Assembly (NCBI RefSeq): GCF_009823805.1 | Contig: NZ_WUEK01000002.1 | Coordinates: 186,001 to 250,000 of the forward strand | Source: Nocardioides flavescens | GTDB lineage: Bacteria; Actinomycetota; Actinomycetes; Propionibacteriales; Nocardioidaceae | Length of the DNA stretch: 64,000 nucleotides | Reading direction: 5' to 3' | In this document: piece after piece, positions 53,755 to 61,983 of the stretch | Layout of the letters: every line of letters starts with the position of its first letter | How positions within the stretch are numbered: the stretch's first letter is position 1 | Position numbers and translations under genes: made by a program | Notes under the pieces: model-generated | The model's input: the letters and a program-made list of their open reading frames with translations, nothing else | Databases searched by the model: none | Told to the model about the DNA's origin: nothing

Positions 53755-54798
53755 ATGAGGCTCGGACTGCAGCTCGGCTACTGGGGCGCCCAGCCGCCCA
53801 CCCACCACGGCGACCTCGTGGCCGCGGCGGAGGAGTCGGGCTTCGACGCCGTCTTCACCGCCGAGGCGTGGGGCTCGGACGCGTTCACGCCGCTCGCGTG
53901 GCACGGCAAGGACACCTCCCGGGTGCGCCTCGGCACCTCGATCGTGCAGCTCTCGGGGCGCACCCCGACGTCGATCGCGATGCACGCCCTGACCCTGGAC
54001 CACCTCACCGGCGGGCGCGTCGTGCTGGGCATGGGCGTGAGCGGCCCTCAGGTGGTGGAGGGGTGGTACGGCCGGCCCTTCGCCCAGCCGCTCGCGCGCA
54101 CCCGCGAGGCGGTCTCGATCATCCGCCAGGTCCTGGCCCGCGAGGCGCCCGTCGTCAACGACGGCCCGCACCACCCCCTGCCCTACACCGGTCCCGGCTC
54201 GGTCGGCCTCGGCAAGCCGCTGCGCTCCATCACCCACCCGCTCCGCGCCGACCTGCCGATCTGGCTGGGCGCCGAGGGGCCCAAGAACGTCGCGCTCGCG
54301 GCCGAGATCGCCGACGGCTGGCTGCCGCTGTTCTGGTCGCCGCGCGCGGCCGGGCTCTACGCCCCCTGGCTCGCGGAGGGTTTCGCACGACCCGGCGCTC
54401 GGCGTACCCCGGAGACCTTCGAGATCGCCGCGACCTGCCACCTCGAGATCGTCGACGACGTTGCCTCGCGGCGGCGGGCGATCGACGGGCTCAAGCCCTC
54501 GGTGGCGCTCTACATGGGCGGGATGGGGGCCAAGCAGGCCAACTTCCACAAGGCGGTCTTCGAGCGGATGGGCCACGGCGAGCTGGCCGACCGGGTGCAG
54601 GAGCTGTTCCTGGCCGGTCGGCGCGACGAGGCGGTCGCGCTGGTTCCGGACGACCTCGTCGACGACCTGCACGTCGTCGGCACAGCGGCCGAGGTGGTCG
54701 ACAAGGTCGCGCAGTGGGAGGCCGGCGGCGTCACGATGCTGCTGCTCTCGTGCGACACGGTGGCGGACGTGCGGCGGGTCGGTGCGCTCCTGGCGTGA
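53755..54798 (+). CDS. LLM class F420-dependent oxidoreductase
   Basis: A 347-residue TIM-barrel luciferase-like protein: LGLQLGYWGAQPPTHHGDLV, ARLGT-equivalent VRLGTSIVQLSGRTPTSIAM, LDHLTGGRVVLGMGVSGPQ and the phosphate-binding PIWLGAEGPKNVALAAEIADG. The pattern fits F420-dependent members common in actinobacteria, which oxidise alcohols or reduce activated alkenes or imines. The alternative start is ATG 53746 three residues earlier. It is divergent from the DUF2007 gene. Confidence 0.9.
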   Translation: MRLGLQLGYWGAQPPTHHGDLVAAAEESGFDAVFTAEAWGSDAFTPLAWHGKDTSRVRLGTSIVQLSGRTPTSIAMHALTLDHLTGGRVVLGMGVSGPQVVEGWYGRPFAQPLARTREAVSIIRQVLAREAPVVNDGPHHPLPYTGPGSVGLGKPLRSITHPLRADLPIWLGAEGPKNVALAAEIADGWLPLFWSPRAAGLYAPWLAEGFARPGARRTPETFEIAATCHLEIVDDVASRRRAIDGLKPSVALYMGGMGAKQANFHKAVFERMGHGELADRVQELFLAGRRDEAVALVPDDLVDDLHVVGTAAEVVDKVAQWEAGGVTMLLLSCDTVADVRRVGALLA

Positions 54799-54799
54799 G

Positions 54800-55384
54800 T
54801 CAGTCGGCGGCGCGCGGGCGGGCCCGCACGTGCATCCGCTCGCCCTGCGGTCCGAACAGCCCGAGCATCTCGACCGGGTGGTCGCCGGGATTGGCGACGA
54901 CGTGCGGGGTGCGGGTGTCGAACTCCACCACCTCGCCGGGGCCGAGGTCGAGCTCGCGGTCGCCGAGGACGAGGTGGAGGCGTCCCGAGAGCACGTAGAT
55001 CCACTCGTAGCCCTCGTGCGACTGCGGCTCGTACGGCGGGCGCGGGTCGTGCGGTGGGATGACGACCTTGTAGGCCTGCACGCCGCCCGGCCGGCGGGTG
55101 AGCGGTACGAACGTGCGGCCGTGCCGGCGGAACGGCGTCGCCCGCACCCGCGGGTCGCCGGTCTCGGGAGCGCCGACGAGCTCGTCGAGCGGCACCTGGT
55201 GGGCGCGGGCCAGCGGCAGCAGCAGCTCGAGCGTGGGCCGGCGTCCGCCGGACTCCAGACGCGAGAGGGTGCTGACCGAGATCCCGGTCGTCTCCGCCAG
55301 CTGGGCCAGGGTCGCGCCGCGCTCGACGCGCAGCGACCGCAGCCGGGGACCCACGGCCTCGAGGACCTCGTCGTCGGCGCTCAT
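54800..55384 (-). CDS. XRE family regulator with C-terminal cupin
   Basis: A 194-residue HTH-cupin regulator. The N-terminal HTH is RVERGATLAQLAETTGISVS plus TLSRLESGGRRP, and the C-terminal cupin shows SHEGYEWIYVLSGRLHLVLG and GEVVEFDTRTPHVVANPGD. Such proteins repress genes of small-molecule degradation and sense the ligand in the cupin. The stop is one base beyond the convergent LLM stop. It diverges from a methyltransferase across 79 bases that include the palindrome at 55407-55421. Confidence 0.88.
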   Translation of the reverse strand: MSADDEVLEAVGPRLRSLRVERGATLAQLAETTGISVSTLSRLESGGRRPTLELLLPLARAHQVPLDELVGAPETGDPRVRATPFRRHGRTFVPLTRRPGGVQAYKVVIPPHDPRPPYEPQSHEGYEWIYVLSGRLHLVLGDRELDLGPGEVVEFDTRTPHVVANPGDHPVEMLGLFGPQGERMHVRARPRAAD

Positions 55385-55406
55385 CCGTGGAGTCTCGCAC
55401 GCACGT

Positions 55407-55421
55407 TTGCCGGAACGGCAA
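55407..55421. promoter_or_regulatory. Inverted repeat in the XRE-cupin/methyltransferase divergent region
   Basis: TTGCCG and CGGCAA flank GAA; with one bulged T the symmetry extends to CGTTTGCCG and CGGCAACG. It is 22 bases before the XRE-cupin ATG and a fair candidate for its operator. Confidence 0.55.
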
Positions 55422-55463
55422 CGGAACTTGTCGGATCGGCGAGGGGGGTCGCAGGCTGGTCCC

Positions 55464-56138
55464 GTGACCGACCACGAACACAGCGACGACCACATCGATG
55501 AGCACAGCCACGCCCCGACCGCAGACGACTACTTCGAGCCGGCGGGGTGGGAGGACCGCTACGCCGGCGACGGGACCGTCTGGAGCGGTGAGCCCAACGC
55601 CCAGCTGGTCGCCGAGGTCTCCGCGCTGACGCCCGGCACGGCGCTGGACGTCGGCTGCGGTGAGGGAGGCGACGTCGTGTGGCTGGCCCGCCAGGGCTGG
55701 CGGGTGACCGGCGCCGACTTCTCGGCCAACGGGCTGGCGCGGGCGGCGGGCCACGCGGATCAGGCCGGGGTCGCCGACCGCACCGACTGGTGGCAGGTCG
55801 ACGCCCGCACCTTCGACCCCGCGGGCCGCACCTGGGACCTCGTCACCACGCACTTCCTGCACCCGCCGGACGGTTCGATCGTCGACGTCACCCGTCGCCT
55901 CGCGACGGCGGTCGCGCCGGGCGGCCACCTGCTCGTCGTCGGCCACGAGCCCTCCGCGCACCACACCCAGCTGACCGACAGCCACCGGCGCGCGATGTGG
56001 GAGGCCGCCGACCTGCTCGACGCGCTCCCCGAGGACTTCGAGGCGCTCGTGGTGGAGCAGCGCCCGCGGGTCGCCGTACGCGACGGCGTCAGCCACGACG
56101 TGCGCGACTCGACCCTGCTGGCGCGACGCCGGGGCTGA
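55464..56138 (+). CDS. SAM-dependent methyltransferase with His-rich N-terminus
   Basis: A 224-residue class I methyltransferase: motif I TALDVGCGEGGDVVWLAR, TGADFSANGLARA, then WDLVTTHFLHPPDGS and GGHLLVVGHEP. The N-terminus is rich in His and Asp (HEHSDDHIDEHSHAP), a possible metal-binding segment, and precedes the conserved WEDRYAGDGTVWSGEPNAQL typical of tellurite-resistance-like (TehB) and thiopurine-type methyltransferases. CAGGCT lies six bases before the GTG. The acceptor is unknown. Confidence 0.85.
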   Translation: MTDHEHSDDHIDEHSHAPTADDYFEPAGWEDRYAGDGTVWSGEPNAQLVAEVSALTPGTALDVGCGEGGDVVWLARQGWRVTGADFSANGLARAAGHADQAGVADRTDWWQVDARTFDPAGRTWDLVTTHFLHPPDGSIVDVTRRLATAVAPGGHLLVVGHEPSAHHTQLTDSHRRAMWEAADLLDALPEDFEALVVEQRPRVAVRDGVSHDVRDSTLLARRRG

Positions 56139-56154
56139 GCACTCGCCCTGCTGG

Positions 56155-57774
56155 CTAGCGCAGGCGTACCTTGACCGGGAGGGCGCGGGTGTTGCCGCTG
56201 GTGTCGGCGACAGCGATGCGCAGCACCGCCTGGGCGCGGCCGCCGCGACGCAGGGCGAGCGCGGCCGCCTTCTTCGCCTTCTTCCTGACCTTGAAGGCGA
56301 CGACCGCCTTCTGCCCGGGGGAGAGGAGCGTGAGCGGGGCGGTGAGCGCGAACTTCCTCTTCCCGCGGGTCGCGGGCACGGTCACCGACAGGGTGCCGGC
56401 GCCAGTCACCCGGCACGCCTCGGTGCCGGTGCAGGTGACCTGCACCTCGATGCGGCCGTCGTTCTCCTGCCGCTTCTTCGCCTTCGCGCTCGCGGTGGGG
56501 GTGGTCGTGTCGGCGGGTGGCGACGGCGGGCTGACCGGGACGGCCGACTCGTAGACGCGGTAGGGGCTCGGGGCCGTGAAGTACCAGACCTTGCTGCCGT
56601 CGGGGCTGCTGCCGGCGAAGTAGCCCCCGGTCGAGAGCTGGGTGAGGGCGCCTGCGGCGTCGACGAGGTAGGTGCCGGTGCTGAGCTCGTTGGTATCGTA
56701 GCCGGTGAGCACGACGGCCCCCGTGGTCGTCACCGCCGCGAAGACGGGCTGTCCCGGCACGCCGGTGCCCAGGTCGCGGGCGACCCCGGTGGCGTCGCTG
56801 CGCAGCAGCCGCCGAGCCGGGCCGGAGCCGTCGGTAAAGACCAGGCTCCGGCTCGGGGTGATCGCCTCCGTGGCCACGTCGGTGGTCACGGCGGCGCCGG
56901 TCATCAGGACGGGCACGGCGGAGCCGACGTCGAAGCGGTAGACGTCGGTGCCTGTGTCGGTGTCGGCGCTGACCAGCTTGTCGGGGGTGGCGACGAAGAC
57001 GCTCTGCCCGTCCGGGGTGGACCCGTTGTACGAGCCGTTGCCGCTGATCGTGGTGAAGGTTGCCGATGCGGCCGAGGCCGGCGCCGTGAAGCGCCGGATG
57101 ATGCCGCCGTTCGAGACGTAGCCCGTCAGGCCGTCGTCGGAGATCGCGACGGCGGGCGTGGTCCCCACGTCGGTGGTCTGGCCGCCGATGTCGCGCCGTT
57201 GGGAGCCGTTGTAGGTGTAGACGACGGCGGTGGCATCTCGCGACGCCAGCTGGAAGTCGCTGCCGGCACCGCCGAGGATCGTGGCGCTGCCGTTCGCGAC
57301 GACGTACGCACTCGTGCCCTGGTAGACGATGCGGCTCAGGTCGGGGCTGGCCGCTCCCAGCGACACGTCACCGGCGCTCCCGGCGGTGCTGATCAGGGTG
57401 ACGCTGGCCGGGACGGTGCCGGCGTCGAGGAGGTAGAGGTCGAACGACGCGTCGCCGTCGCCCGCGATGAGGGGCTTGTCGGTCCGCACCACGGCACGGG
57501 TGCCGTCGGAGGAGACCTGCTCGACGTCGACGTCTGCAGTGGTCACGGACGACACCGCGCCGTTGACGTTGCGCCAGAGGCCACCAGGGTCGCTGAACCA
57601 GACCGACGATCCGCCGCCGCCCTCGAAGTAGGCGTTCTGCCCGGTTGCGGTCGTCGTCGAGATCAGCCGCGTCGTGCGGGTCTCGGCGTGCGCCGGCGCG
57701 GTCGTGACGAGCGCGAGGGAGGCGGCGGTGGCCGCGGCTGCGAGGGCTGCGACGGTGCGTCGCCGGGAGTCCAT
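56155..57774 (-). CDS. Secreted beta-propeller-like protein (paralogue 1)
   Basis: A 539-residue exported protein: signal peptide with cleavage likely after APAHA, then about 380 residues of repeated PD40/TolB-like blades (SSVWFSDPGG, VSLGAASPDLSRIVYQ, GSTPDGQSVFVATP). A Thr/Pro linker and a C-terminal domain of about 110 residues rich in Lys and Arg (KFALTAPLTLLSPGQKAVVAFKV) follow. The C-terminal domain occurs in cell-surface proteins of related actinobacteria. A close paralogue lies immediately upstream on the same strand. TACGGT is six bases before the ATG. Confidence 0.82.
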   Translation of the reverse strand: MDSRRRTVAALAAAATAASLALVTTAPAHAETRTTRLISTTTATGQNAYFEGGGGSSVWFSDPGGLWRNVNGAVSSVTTADVDVEQVSSDGTRAVVRTDKPLIAGDGDASFDLYLLDAGTVPASVTLISTAGSAGDVSLGAASPDLSRIVYQGTSAYVVANGSATILGGAGSDFQLASRDATAVVYTYNGSQRRDIGGQTTDVGTTPAVAISDDGLTGYVSNGGIIRRFTAPASAASATFTTISGNGSYNGSTPDGQSVFVATPDKLVSADTDTGTDVYRFDVGSAVPVLMTGAAVTTDVATEAITPSRSLVFTDGSGPARRLLRSDATGVARDLGTGVPGQPVFAAVTTTGAVVLTGYDTNELSTGTYLVDAAGALTQLSTGGYFAGSSPDGSKVWYFTAPSPYRVYESAVPVSPPSPPADTTTPTASAKAKKRQENDGRIEVQVTCTGTEACRVTGAGTLSVTVPATRGKRKFALTAPLTLLSPGQKAVVAFKVRKKAKKAAALALRRGGRAQAVLRIAVADTSGNTRALPVKVRLR

Positions 57775-57780
57775 GGGCGG

Positions 57781-57786
57781 ACCGTA
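57781..57786 (-). promoter_or_regulatory. Putative -10 element of propeller paralogue 1
   Basis: Minus-strand TACGGT, spacer CCGCCC, then ATG at 57774. Confidence 0.5.
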
Positions 57787-57847
57787 GAACGCCGCAGCCG
57801 CGACGGGCCATGGCCCGTCACGGCTGCTCCCACCTAGGTCGGACGGG

Positions 57848-59515
57848 CTACTTCAGGCGCACCTTGAACGCGATCACGCGATCGTTCCCCGACGCGTCGG
57901 CGACGGTCAGCAGCAGCGTGGCCTTGACCTTGCCGCCGTTCTTCAGCGACTTCGCGGCCGCCTTCTTCACCTTCTTGCGGACCTTGAACGCGATGACGCG
58001 GTCCTGGCCCGGGGCGACGACCGAGGTCGGGGCCTTGACCGTGTACTTCTTGCGGCCGCGGGCCGTCGGGACCGTCACGGCGATCGTGCCGCTGCCGGTG
58101 ACCCGGCACGGCACCGCCGCCGTGCAGGTCACGCCGACCTCGATGCGGCCGTCGTTCTGCTGGACCTTCTTGCCCTCGACCTCGGCGGTCGGGGGCGTGG
58201 TGGTGGTGGTGGTGGTCGTGGTCGGCGTGGGTGTCGCGGTGGCGGGGGTGCCGGGGGCGGGCGCCGTGCTGGGGGATGCCGTCGACGCGAACAGTCGTTC
58301 GGTCTCGCCGGCGACGTACCAGACTGTGGCTGCGTCCGCCGTGCTGCCGGCGTACGCGGCTGCGGCGGCGATCTGGTCTCGGATGCCGTTGGCGTCGACG
58401 CTGTACACCCCGAGCTCGGCGAGGTCGGCGCCCTGGACGTCGAACAGCACGCTCCCGGCGCTCGTCAGGGTCCCGAACCGAGGGGTGCCGCCGAGGCCCG
58501 CGCCGAGGTCCGAGACGACAGCGCTGCCGCTGACGCGGAAGAGTCCGACGCCCGAGGCGGAGGTGACGGTGTAGACCATCCCACGGTCGGCCGTTGCGGC
58601 GTTGAACTGCAGCTCCTGGTTGCTCGACCCGGGAACCAGCAACGTCGAGGTGGTCGCGCCGTTCACGTCGACCCGCCGGACGTTCTGCCCCTCGTCCACG
58701 ACGTAGACGCTCCGGAGGTCGGAGCTCGCGCCCAGGAACTCGACACCGGTGGCGACGATCGTCGGAGTGACGGTGGTCGTGGTCGTCGCGGGGGAGGAGA
58801 AGGCGCCGACGCCCTGTGTCGACGAGGTGATGCCGCTCAGTCCGTCGGACGAGAGAGCCTGCACGAACGTCGCCTGGATCGGTGTCGGTGGGTTGGTGGG
58901 ACTGCCGATGACGCGCTGGACCTGACCGTCGTAGGAGTAGGCAACCGCCTGTGCGTCGGGGGAGGCGGCATTGAACTGGCTGCCTGGCCCTCCCAGTCGC
59001 TGCGGCGTGGCCGCGCCGTCGGCGACGTAGGTGGCGTCAGCCTGGTAGACCACACGATCGAGGTCGGGGCTGGCCGCACCGAAGGAAGCCGTGCTGTTCC
59101 CTCCGGCGCTGCTCACCAGTGTGCGGGTCGCCGGGCTCGTCGAGGCATCGAGCAGATAGAGGTCTTGAGCGTCGTCCTCGTCGGTCGGCAGCAACCGGTC
59201 TGCCGTCCGCACGAGCACTCGGGAACCGTCGCGCGACACGGCTTCGACATCGACGTCGGCGGCCACGACCTGCGAGATCTTGCCGGAGAGGTTGCGGTAG
59301 AGCGCGGGCTCCGTGCCGGGCACCTGGTAGTAGACGGACGAGCCGCCAGCCCCTGCGAACGAGACGTCGGCGCTGAGGGACGGGTCGGAGATCAGCCGGG
59401 TCGTGCGGGCGTCGGCGTGGGCCGGGGACGTGACCGAACCGGCCGTGACGAGAGCGAGGGAGGCGGCGGTGGCCGCCGCGGCGAGGGTCGCGACGGTACG
59501 TCGCCGGGTGTGCAT
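57848..59515 (-). CDS. Secreted beta-propeller-like protein (paralogue 2)
   Basis: A 555-residue exported protein with the same order as its neighbour: signal peptide (RRRTVATLAAAATAASLALV) with cleavage near SPAHA, propeller blades (SSVYYQVPGTE, SFGAASPDLDRVVYQ), a Thr-rich linker encoded by GGTGGT runs near 58198-58216, and the basic C-terminal domain. Signal peptides and C-terminal domains of the two proteins are nearly identical while the blades differ, so they arose by tandem duplication. ATG 59515 is chosen because the signal peptide begins there and TACGGT lies six bases upstream. Confidence 0.82.
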   Translation of the reverse strand: MHTRRRTVATLAAAATAASLALVTAGSVTSPAHADARTTRLISDPSLSADVSFAGAGGSSVYYQVPGTEPALYRNLSGKISQVVAADVDVEAVSRDGSRVLVRTADRLLPTDEDDAQDLYLLDASTSPATRTLVSSAGGNSTASFGAASPDLDRVVYQADATYVADGAATPQRLGGPGSQFNAASPDAQAVAYSYDGQVQRVIGSPTNPPTPIQATFVQALSSDGLSGITSSTQGVGAFSSPATTTTTVTPTIVATGVEFLGASSDLRSVYVVDEGQNVRRVDVNGATTSTLLVPGSSNQELQFNAATADRGMVYTVTSASGVGLFRVSGSAVVSDLGAGLGGTPRFGTLTSAGSVLFDVQGADLAELGVYSVDANGIRDQIAAAAAYAGSTADAATVWYVAGETERLFASTASPSTAPAPGTPATATPTPTTTTTTTTTPPTAEVEGKKVQQNDGRIEVGVTCTAAVPCRVTGSGTIAVTVPTARGRKKYTVKAPTSVVAPGQDRVIAFKVRKKVKKAAAKSLKNGGKVKATLLLTVADASGNDRVIAFKVRLK

Positions 59516-59521
59516 GCGCGG

Positions 59522-59527
59522 ACCGTA
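59522..59527 (-). promoter_or_regulatory. Putative -10 element of propeller paralogue 2
   Basis: Minus-strand TACGGT, spacer CCGCGC, then ATG at 59515; the element is duplicated with the gene. Confidence 0.5.
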
Positions 59528-59573
59528 GCCGTGCGGGGGCCCGGTGGACCAGACCGCGATCCCCACGGGGGTA

Positions 59574-60140
59574 TCAGCCCAGCCCGACCTCGGGCGCAGC
59601 GGCGTAGGCGGGGTCGCGGAGCTCGAAGAAGTCGCGGCGCTCGAAGCCGCCGATCGAGGCGATCAGGTTGGACGGGACCGTCGCGATCCGGGTGTTGTAG
59701 GCCCGGACGTTGCCGTTGTAGAACCGGCGCGCGGCCGCGATGCGGTCCTCGGTGAGGGTGAGCTCGCGCTGCAGGGCGAGGAACGACGCGCTCGCCTTGA
59801 GGTCCGGGTAGTCCTCGACGCGCACCAGCACGTCGTCGAGCGCCCGCCCGACGGTTTCCTCGTACGCCGCACGCCGGGTCGGCGGCTCTTCGCGGTGGGC
59901 CGCGGCCGCCTCGCGCGCCCGGACGAGCAGATCGAGCACCTCGCGCTCGTGCGCGGCGTACCCCTTGACCGTCTCGACGAGGCGGGGGACGAGGTCCCAG
60001 CGGCGGGTGAGCTCGACGTCGATGTCGCCCCACGACTCCTCGACCAGAGTGCGCTGGCGGACGAACCGGTTGTAGCTCACGAGCGCCCACAGCAGCACGA
60101 GGAGGAGCGCGACGCCGAGGACGCCCGCGACCGCGGCCAC
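59574..60140 (-). CDS. LemA family protein
   Basis: A 188-residue LemA protein: one N-terminal transmembrane segment (VAGVLGVALLLVLLWALVSY), then the family signature YNRFVRQRTLVEESWGDIDV, LTRRWDLVPRLVETVKGYA and YNTRIATVPSNLIASIGGF. The helical domain faces the outside or the cytoplasm depending on species; a role in envelope homeostasis is suspected. It follows the DUF3137 gene by one base, and GGGGAGGG precedes its GTG. Confidence 0.93.
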   Translation of the reverse strand: MAAVAGVLGVALLLVLLWALVSYNRFVRQRTLVEESWGDIDVELTRRWDLVPRLVETVKGYAAHEREVLDLLVRAREAAAAHREEPPTRRAAYEETVGRALDDVLVRVEDYPDLKASASFLALQRELTLTEDRIAAARRFYNGNVRAYNTRIATVPSNLIASIGGFERRDFFELRDPAYAAAPEVGLG

Positions 60141-60141
60141 G

Positions 60142-60825
60142 TCAGCCCTCCCCGCGCAGCCGGGCCCAGACGAACTCCGGCACCCGGTCGAGCACGCCGT
60201 CGGCGTAGGCGAGCGCCGCGTCGATCTGCTGGGGCTCGCGCTTGCCGCCTTCGATGACGAGCAGTGAGTCGTGGTCGACGCGCCAGCCCGTCCAGCGGTG
60301 CGCGAGCAGGTGCTCCATCATCAGCGGGTGCAGGACGTCGGAGGCGAACTTCCGGTCCGGGCAGCGCACGCTGAACGCCTGGTTGAACTCCTCCGACTCG
60401 AGGTCGATCGCGCCTCCCGAGACCTTGTCCGCAATGGCGTCGAAGAGGCCCTCGGGCTCGACCGACAGCGCCGGCATCGGCGCGGTCGTCGTCATCGCGA
60501 GCACCGAGAAGGGGTGCGTGTGGGTGGTGGTCGTCTTCCCGTTGCTGGTCTGGGTCTTGTAGACGTAGTCGAAGGCCACGAACGCCCGGCCGTCGTGCGC
60601 GCCCTGCACGACGTTGAAAGCGCGGCGGCCGAAGCCGCGGCCGAACGGCGCACCGGAGAACCGGTCGACCAGGTCGTGCCGCTCCTCGGTCCAGGTCCAG
60701 CCGCGGCTCGCGGCGTACGCCGCCAGGGCCTCGCGGCGCTTGGCCGCGGCGACGGCGCCGAGGACGGCGAGCCCGACCCCGATCGCGAGGACGACCACCA
60801 CGAGCACGACGACGCCACCGGACAC
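60142..60825 (-). CDS. DUF3137-like membrane protein
   Basis: A 227-residue protein with one N-terminal transmembrane segment (GVVVLVVVVLAIGVGLAVLG) and a globular part (RRAFNVVQGAHDGRAFVAFD, RCPDRKFASDVLHPLMMEHL). DUF3137-type proteins commonly sit with LemA, and together they form this two-gene unit. The reaction is unknown. TAGGCT lies six bases before the GTG start. Confidence 0.75.
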   Translation of the reverse strand: MSGGVVVLVVVVLAIGVGLAVLGAVAAAKRREALAAYAASRGWTWTEERHDLVDRFSGAPFGRGFGRRAFNVVQGAHDGRAFVAFDYVYKTQTSNGKTTTTHTHPFSVLAMTTTAPMPALSVEPEGLFDAIADKVSGGAIDLESEEFNQAFSVRCPDRKFASDVLHPLMMEHLLAHRWTGWRVDHDSLLVIEGGKREPQQIDAALAYADGVLDRVPEFVWARLRGEG

Positions 60826-60829
60826 GGCC

Positions 60830-61849
60830 TCAGCCTAGGGGCGACCAGCCCAGCGCCGGGCCGAGTCGTTCGGCGGTGTCGGTGAGGATCTGGGTGTAGT
60901 CGTCCGGGCCGAAGCTGAACGGCAGCGCGAAGACCACCTCGTCGACGGCCTGGAACCCGGCGTGGGCGTGCAGCCGATCGACCAGCTCCTCGCTCGGGCC
61001 CACCAGGTCGGGGCTGAACAGCATCCGCCCGGGGCCCTGCGGCTCGCGGGTGCGGGGGAGCCGGGCGGCGGCGTACTCCTCGTAGCGGCTCCGCTGCTCC
61101 GGCGTCGCGGAGTCGGTGGGGATCACGACGAGGCCCTGGGAGACCCGGCCGCTCGGGTTGCCGTCGCGGTAGGCGTCGATCTGCTCGCGCTGGAGCGTCG
61201 CGAAGTCGGGCGGGGTCTCGCCCTCCACCTTGAGGACGCTGCTGGTGAGGAAGTGCATCCCGGCCGAGGCGGCCCAGGTGGCCGAGCGCAGCGACGCGCC
61301 GCCGTACCAGAGCCGGTCGGCGAGGCCGGGGGAGTGCGGCTCGACCCGGTCGGACCACTCCTCGACGATGCCCTCCGGCCCCCTGAACGTCGTGGCGCGC
61401 TCGCCGCGCACCAGCCGCTGCAGCCGCTCGACGCGGGCGTAGGAGAAGTCCTCGACCTCCGCGGTGTCGGGGTAGAGCGCGGTGCGGACGTCGTCCCAGT
61501 GCATCGGCGGACCGACGCTGACCCCGGGGTTCAGCCGTCCACCGCTCAGGACGTCGACGGTGGCGAGGTCCTCCGCGAGGCGCAGCGGGTTCTCCCAGCC
61601 CAGCGGCGTGACCGCGGTGCCCAGCTCGATCCTTTCGGTCCGCTGGCTCGCGGCGGCCAGCACGGCGACCGGGCTCGAGATACCGAACTGCAGGTGGCGG
61701 TGCCGCAGCCACGCGCTGTCGAAGCCGAGCCGCTCGCCCAGCTCGATCATCCGCAGCGTCGACTCGTGGCCCGCAGCAGGGTCGTCGGGGTCGAAGAGGC
61801 CGATGGTGAGGAAGCCGAGCTTGCGCAGCGGCCGGTCTGACGTGGGCAC
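60830..61849 (-). CDS. LLM class flavin-dependent oxidoreductase
   Basis: A 339-residue luciferase-like monooxygenase: FLTIGLFDPDDPAAGHESTL, WLRHRHLQFGISSPVAVLAA, RIELGTAVTPLGWENPLRLA and DVLSGGRLNPGVSVGPP. The pattern fits FMN-dependent members rather than F420 ones, but cofactor choice is uncertain. GTG 61849 has CAGACT six bases upstream; the longer frame would translate palindromic repeat copy 3. Its 3' end holds the promoter of the DUF3137 gene. Confidence 0.88.
   Translation of the reverse strand: MPTSDRPLRKLGFLTIGLFDPDDPAAGHESTLRMIELGERLGFDSAWLRHRHLQFGISSPVAVLAAASQRTERIELGTAVTPLGWENPLRLAEDLATVDVLSGGRLNPGVSVGPPMHWDDVRTALYPDTAEVEDFSYARVERLQRLVRGERATTFRGPEGIVEEWSDRVEPHSPGLADRLWYGGASLRSATWAASAGMHFLTSSVLKVEGETPPDFATLQREQIDAYRDGNPSGRVSQGLVVIPTDSATPEQRSRYEEYAAARLPRTREPQGPGRMLFSPDLVGPSEELVDRLHAHAGFQAVDEVVFALPFSFGPDDYTQILTDTAERLGPALGWSPLG
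60832..60837 (-). promoter_or_regulatory. Putative -10 element of the DUF3137-lemA unit
   Basis: Minus-strand TAGGCT, spacer TGAGGC read toward the gene region, then GTG at 60825. Confidence 0.5.
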
Positions 61850-61874
61850 GGGTCCAGTCTGCCGCCGGTCGATC

Positions 61875-61913
61875 ACCGGTGGTTGAGGAGGGACGAAGTC
61901 CCGTCTCGAAACC
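61875..61913. repeat. Interspersed palindromic repeat, copy 3 (left half only)
   Basis: ACCGGTGGTTGAGGAGGGAC and then GAAGTCCCGTCTCGAAACC match the left arm of the full copies. The right arm is missing, so no long hairpin can form. It lies between the LLM gene and the LexA-regulated HNH gene. Confidence 0.8.
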
Positions 61914-61954
61914 GCTCCCGGTGGTCGCGAGGCCCTGTGGATCAGCCCTGTCAT

Positions 61955-61970
61955 TCGAACACGTGTTCGA
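61955..61970. promoter_or_regulatory. LexA (SOS) box
   Basis: TCGAACACGTGTTCGA is a perfect palindrome matching the actinobacterial LexA site TCGAACNNNNGTTCGA. It directly precedes the -10 element of the HNH gene, so bound LexA would block that promoter. Confidence 0.92.
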
Positions 61971-61971
61971 C

Positions 61972-61977
61972 TAGAAT
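61972..61977 (+). promoter_or_regulatory. Putative -10 element of the HNH endonuclease gene
   Basis: TAGAAT, spacer GTCGTC, then ATG at 61984; the LexA box ends one base upstream. Confidence 0.7.
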
Positions 61978-61983
61978 GTCGTC

